A stretch of DNA of 64,000 nt from Stutzerimonas stutzeri (lineage in GTDB: Bacteria; Pseudomonadota; Gammaproteobacteria; Pseudomonadales; Pseudomonadaceae), in assembly GCF_009789555.1 (NCBI RefSeq), contig NZ_CP046902.1, positions 2,806,001-2,870,000 on the forward strand, written 5' to 3'. The position numbers and the translations under genes are program-made. The notes beneath the pieces are model-generated. The model did not search any database, was not told the DNA's origin, and saw nothing but the letters and a program-made list of their open reading frames with translations. Shown here piece by piece: positions 60,635-64,000 of the stretch (its first letter is position 1; every line of letters starts with the position of its first letter).

Positions 60635-62101
60635 TCAGGCTTTTTTCATGGACCAGTAGGCGGGTCTGAACAGGTCCCGTTCGCCCAGCAACAACACGCC
60701 CAGCGCAAAGGCGCAAAGCACCAGGACGATGTACACGCCCAACTGGAGCAGGCCATCAGGCGCTGGTAGCCAATGCAGCACCGTGGCGATTGCGGCAGCT
60801 GTGGCGATCCAGCGTAGAAGAATCCCTGGCGCCAGCCCGGTTGGCGAGGCGCGGTAGACGTAAAGGCCCATGAACAGCGCCTGCAGCGACGCGCCAGCGG
60901 AGAATGCGAAGGCCAGGCCCTCGGCGCCGTACGGGCCGTAGAGCAGCGCATCGAGGCCGATGGTCAGCGCTGAACTGACCAGCGTGATCGCCAGAAACAA
61001 TCGAGACTGATGCTGGGCGAGCAGGGCGCGGCCCCAGAGCAGCGCCAACCCCATTGCCGGTAGCCCGGCCGCATACAGCACCACCAGCGACGCCGTGGCC
61101 TGGGTCTGCGGCGCGCCGAACTGACCCCTTTCCAGCAGAACCGCCACCACCGTCTGCGGAAACGAACAGAGCACTACCGCCGCCGGCACCAGGAACAGCA
61201 GCGTCGCCAGCAATCCCTTGCGTATCACCGCGGCGTGGCCGATGAAGTCGATATCGTTCCAGCTGGAGACGAATCGAGGGAAGAGCACCGACAGCACCGA
61301 CAGTGCATAAAGGGTCAGCGGAATGGTGACGATGCGAAACGCGAAGGACAGCATGGTGATGCTGCCTTCGTCGAGATAGGACGCGAACATCCGCTCGGCC
61401 AGGATGCAGCCCTGCTGTGCGCCGGCGGCCAGCAGCACCGGCGCGAACGCGAGGCCGAAGCCGCCGGCGTGTCCGCGGGTCTCGGCCTGTTTCTCGCCGC
61501 GAAGATAAGCGATGCGTCGATGTTGCGCGACGATCAGTCCCAGCTGAGGCAGCAACATGCCGATGAAGATCACCATACCCGTGGGCTGGAACAGCAGGAT
61601 GGCAATGATCGCCCCGGCGTTGAGCAGCACGGTTCGCGTCATCGGCAGGATGAACACCTCATCCATGTTCAACAGCGCGCCCTGGCAGTACAGGACCGCC
61701 TGGACGGCGATGAGCGCCGCGCCTACGCAGAACACCAGTTGCCCCGAGGCGACCTGAGCGTCGGTCCAGCCGGGCGCCAGCAAGGTAAGGAGCCAGTAGC
61801 TTGCAACGATGGCAACGGCGCTGACCGCGGCGCCCATGAGCATGACACGCCAGTAAAGCCAGCGGCTCACGGTTTCGAACAACGCCTGGGATTGGCTGCG
61901 CAGCTTTTGCAGGTACGGAATCATCGCATCGCGCAGGGCGAGGCCGAGGAAGTTTTCGAAGAACATCGGCAGAATCAGCGCGACGAAAATCAGGTCTGCT
62001 TCCCAGCTCAGGCCGAAGGCCTTGGCGATGAACAGGTCGCGTAGAAAACCGAGAAGAAAGCTGGCGACGGTCAGTGCCAGGATAACCAGTGATGCGTTCA
62101 T
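60635..62101 (-). CDS. MurJ/MviN-like polysaccharide flippase
   Basis: A 488-residue membrane protein with about 13-14 transmembrane helices and MurJ-like features (VASFLLGFLRDLFIAKAFG at the start; LAERMFASYLDEGSITMLSFAFRI; ALSVLSVLFPRF). It resembles the MurJ-like flippases found in exopolysaccharide loci more than the essential MurJ. Its neighbours here are not glycan genes. It shares only the WecG-type gene at 26-27 kb as a possible pathway partner. Confidence 0.82.
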   Translation of the reverse strand: MNASLVILALTVASFLLGFLRDLFIAKAFGLSWEADLIFVALILPMFFENFLGLALRDAMIPYLQKLRSQSQALFETVSRWLYWRVMLMGAAVSAVAIVASYWLLTLLAPGWTDAQVASGQLVFCVGAALIAVQAVLYCQGALLNMDEVFILPMTRTVLLNAGAIIAILLFQPTGMVIFIGMLLPQLGLIVAQHRRIAYLRGEKQAETRGHAGGFGLAFAPVLLAAGAQQGCILAERMFASYLDEGSITMLSFAFRIVTIPLTLYALSVLSVLFPRFVSSWNDIDFIGHAAVIRKGLLATLLFLVPAAVVLCSFPQTVVAVLLERGQFGAPQTQATASLVVLYAAGLPAMGLALLWGRALLAQHQSRLFLAITLVSSALTIGLDALLYGPYGAEGLAFAFSAGASLQALFMGLYVYRASPTGLAPGILLRWIATAAAIATVLHWLPAPDGLLQLGVYIVLVLCAFALGVLLLGERDLFRPAYWSMKKA

Positions 62102-62384
62102 TCCTTGATCCTGTACAGGCCATTATCGGGTGGCCTGATGAAAGCGGCATATCGACCGGATGCGGTGGATCGTCAGGGCCATTGCCCGGTGCGATGTACG
62201 TCAGCGGCCTGTCGAACGATACATAGACTGGACGGCTCAAGCATGGTTCCTGAGTCCTGGTTCGCAGGTTTGGCGATGTAATTCGGGCCGGACACGGCCG
62301 GATACGTAAAAATGCCGTAAATCCACTTTGCGAGCGGGGCGCGACTGCTTATGGTTCACGCTCATTTCCAGGCGAACCCAGTAC

Positions 62385-63629
62385 ATGTCCGAGGCAAACA
62401 CTTCTTCTGCCGGCTCGATGCGGCGCTGGCTCATCATCGGCGGCGTAATCATCGTGGTCGCGCTACTGCTCTGGTGGTTGTGGCCAACTGCAACCGAGCA
62501 ACCGCAACAACAGCGCGGAGGGCGCCCGGCCTTCGGTGCGTTCGGCGGCCCGACGCCGGTGCGAGTGGCCACGGTCGAGAAAGGCCGATTCGACGTTTAC
62601 GCCAAGGCGCTCGGTACCGTTACGCCGCTGAACACCGTGAACGTTCGCAGCCGGGTAGCCGGGGAGCTGGTCGAGGTGCGCTTCGAGGAAGGTCAGCGGG
62701 TCAAGGCGGGCGACCTGCTCGCGGTCATCGACCCTCGTCCCTATGAGGTGGCGCTGCAGCAGGCAGAAGGTACGCTCAAGCAGAACCGTGCGCTGCTTGA
62801 AAATGCGCAGGTGGACCTCAAACGCTATCGAGGACTGTTCGCCGACGACAGCATCGCCAAGCAGACCCTCGACACGCAGCAGGCCCTGGTCAATCAGTAC
62901 CAGGGCACGCTGGCGTCGAACCAGGCGGCGGTCAACGAGGCCAAGCTGAACCTGCAATTTACGCAGATTCGTGCGCCCATCGATGGACGGGTCGGCCTGC
63001 GCCAGTTGGACCAGGGCAACCTGGTCGCCGCCAACGACGCCACGCCGCTGGTCGTCATCACCCAGACCCAACCCATGGCGATCAGCTTCACACTGCCTGA
63101 AAGCGAGCTGCCGCCGGTCATTTCCCGTTTCCGTCGCGGTGATGAGCTGTCGGTGCAGGCCTGGGATCGTGGCGAGCGCATGCTCTTCGGTGAAGGGGTC
63201 CTGGAGAGCCTCGACAATCTGATCGACCCGACCACCGGCACGCTGAAAATGAAGGCGCGCTTCGATAACGAGGCAGAGCTGCTGCTTCCCAACCAGTTCG
63301 TCAACATCCGTCTTCGCGTGCAGACGCTGGAGGAGGCGACCCTGATCCCTTCGGCGGCGCTGCAGTTCGGTTCGCGCGGCAACTACGCCTATGTGGTTGG
63401 CGACGACTCCAAAGTCGAGCTGCGGGTACTGGAAGTGGGGCCGAGCAACGGTGAAATGACTGTCGTCGCCCAAGGGTTGAGCGCCGGCGAACGGATCGTC
63501 ATGGAAGGCACCGATCGTCTGCGCGACGGCAGCGAAGTAGAAGTGGTCGACCGCCAGACGCTCGCCGAAGAAGCCGCCGAAAACCCGAAAATCGATCCAC
63601 AAAGCGCGCAGGAGCGTTCGGCGCAATGA
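62385..63629 (+). CDS. RND efflux periplasmic adaptor (MdtA/MuxA family)
   Basis: A 414-residue membrane fusion protein with an N-terminal anchor helix (about 12-32), lipoyl halves around NVRSRVAGELVEVRFEEGQ and FTQIRAPIDGRVGLRQL, a coiled-coil hairpin between them (about 105-170) and a beta-barrel domain. The MdtA-like sequence (TPLNTVNVRSRV) is clear. ATG 62385 is chosen because the longer frame from 62328 lacks support. It links the inner-membrane RND pump encoded next to an outer-membrane channel. Confidence 0.92.
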   Translation: MSEANTSSAGSMRRWLIIGGVIIVVALLLWWLWPTATEQPQQQRGGRPAFGAFGGPTPVRVATVEKGRFDVYAKALGTVTPLNTVNVRSRVAGELVEVRFEEGQRVKAGDLLAVIDPRPYEVALQQAEGTLKQNRALLENAQVDLKRYRGLFADDSIAKQTLDTQQALVNQYQGTLASNQAAVNEAKLNLQFTQIRAPIDGRVGLRQLDQGNLVAANDATPLVVITQTQPMAISFTLPESELPPVISRFRRGDELSVQAWDRGERMLFGEGVLESLDNLIDPTTGTLKMKARFDNEAELLLPNQFVNIRLRVQTLEEATLIPSAALQFGSRGNYAYVVGDDSKVELRVLEVGPSNGEMTVVAQGLSAGERIVMEGTDRLRDGSEVEVVDRQTLAEEAAENPKIDPQSAQERSAQ

Positions 63630-64000
63630 ACATGTCGCGGCTGTTCATCCTCCGGCCGGTAGCGACCACCCTGACGATGATTGCCATCCTGCTGGCCGGC
63701 TTGATCGCCTATCGCATGCTGCCGGTCTCGGCGCTGCCGCAGGTGGATTATCCGACCATCCGGGTCATGACGCTCTATCCCGGCGCGAGTCCGGAGGTCA
63801 TGACCAGCGCGGTGACCGCGCCGCTGGAGCGGCAGTTCGGGCAGATGCCCGGCTTGACCCAGATGTCCTCGACCAGTTCGGGCGGCGCTTCGGTGATTAC
63901 CCTGCGTTTCTCCCTCGATGTCGCGCTGGACGTGGCCGAGCAGGAGGTGCAAGCGGCGATCAACGCGGCGGACAACCTACTGCCCGGCGATCTGCCGGCG
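63626..64000 (+). CDS. RND efflux inner-membrane pump, N-terminal part (MdtB/MuxB family), cut by the window edge
   Basis: ATG 63626 overlaps the adaptor stop (ATGA) and the frame stays open to the window end (125 codons). The translation starts MNMSRLFILRPVATTLTMIA, then LPVSALPQVDYPTI and YPGASPEVMTSAVTAPLERQ, the unmistakable RND N-terminus with its first transmembrane helix and porter domain. The remaining about 900 residues lie outside the window. It should form the first of two RND subunits in an MdtABC/MuxABC-type drug efflux system. Confidence 0.95.
   Translation, partial: MNMSRLFILRPVATTLTMIAILLAGLIAYRMLPVSALPQVDYPTIRVMTLYPGASPEVMTSAVTAPLERQFGQMPGLTQMSSTSSGGASVITLRFSLDVALDVAEQEVQAAINAADNLLPGDLPA

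Noticed and set aside
62102..62384. AGGCCA/TGGCCT repeat near 62114 as a further copy of the furan operator
   Set aside because: It shares only the short ACAGGCCAT block with the 52313 element and lies in front of unrelated genes; probably coincidence.
1..64000. CRISPR arrays, tRNA/rRNA genes, insertion sequences, prophage genes
   Set aside because: None could be recognised on either strand by reading the sequence; no regularly spaced repeats or transposase-like frames were seen.

Overview
The window is a GC-rich, gene-dense stretch of a gammaproteobacterial chromosome. It is most likely Pseudomonas sensu lato (for example the stutzeri group) or a close relative, judged from the MucD-type protease, CheV, DNA polymerase II, the MuxA/MdtA-type RND pump and a gene set parallel to the P. 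aeruginosa itaconate locus. No rRNA, tRNA, CRISPR array, insertion sequence or phage gene was seen.

Region 1 (1-15.3 kb) is mostly housekeeping and mixed genes: a periplasmic Do-like protease, a DUF1272/cupin pair, a large hybrid sensor kinase, a tandem glycine riboswitch in front of a DadA-type amino acid dehydrogenase, small proteins (FKBP, YkgJ, GNAT), a thiolase, CheV, a Tat-exported SMP-30 protein and DNA polymerase II.

Region 2 (15.5-26.3 kb) is one long plus-strand operon: MaoC hydratase, DctPQM TRAP transporter, MmgE/PrpD protein, acyl-CoA dehydrogenase, CaiB CoA-transferase, GntR repressor, MFS permease, CitE lyase and a TetR regulator. CoA-transferase + hydratase + CitE lyase is the known logic for itaconate or a related C5 dicarboxylate (to pyruvate + acetyl-CoA). 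A sigma70-like promoter with a perfect TTGT...ACAA palindrome lies just upstream of the first gene.

Region 3 (27.4-39.3 kb) is a divergent pair of transcription units around a GntR/FCD regulator. The minus strand carries a NitT/TauT-type ABC transporter, epimerase, SDR, aminohydrolase, arylmalonate-decarboxylase-like protein, D-hydantoinase and a 2-keto-4-pentenoate-hydratase-like protein. The plus strand carries GntR, an amidase and a hydantoin-racemase-like protein that lacks both catalytic cysteines. This looks like uptake and stepwise opening of a cyclic amide or ureide. The substrate is unknown, and several enzymes carry altered catalytic residues. It is the best candidate here for an undescribed pathway.

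Region 4 (39.6-60.6 kb) is a second catabolic island, almost all on the minus strand: AraC, XdhC, alpha/beta hydrolase, UbiX, LysR, aldehyde dehydrogenase, UbiD, ThDP enzyme, TAXI-TRAP transporter, BenE transporter, enoyl-CoA-hydratase-family protein, acyl-CoA ligase and a three-subunit molybdenum hydroxylase. The last five enzyme genes stand in the order hmfA-B-C-D-E of the 2-furoate pathway, and UbiD/UbiX match HmfF/HmfG, the 2,5-furandicarboxylate decarboxylase pair. I read the island as furandicarboxylate/2-furoate catabolism to 2-oxoglutarate. A 30-bp element matching at 24 of 30 positions precedes both ubiD and the TRAP genes and is a likely shared operator.

Region 5 (60.6-64 kb) has a MurJ-like polysaccharide flippase and the start of an RND efflux operon. 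The flippase and the WecG-type glycosyltransferase at 26-27 kb bracket the two catabolic clusters, which may be a sign that a polysaccharide locus was interrupted. Functions rest on motif and gene-order recognition; no database search was run.
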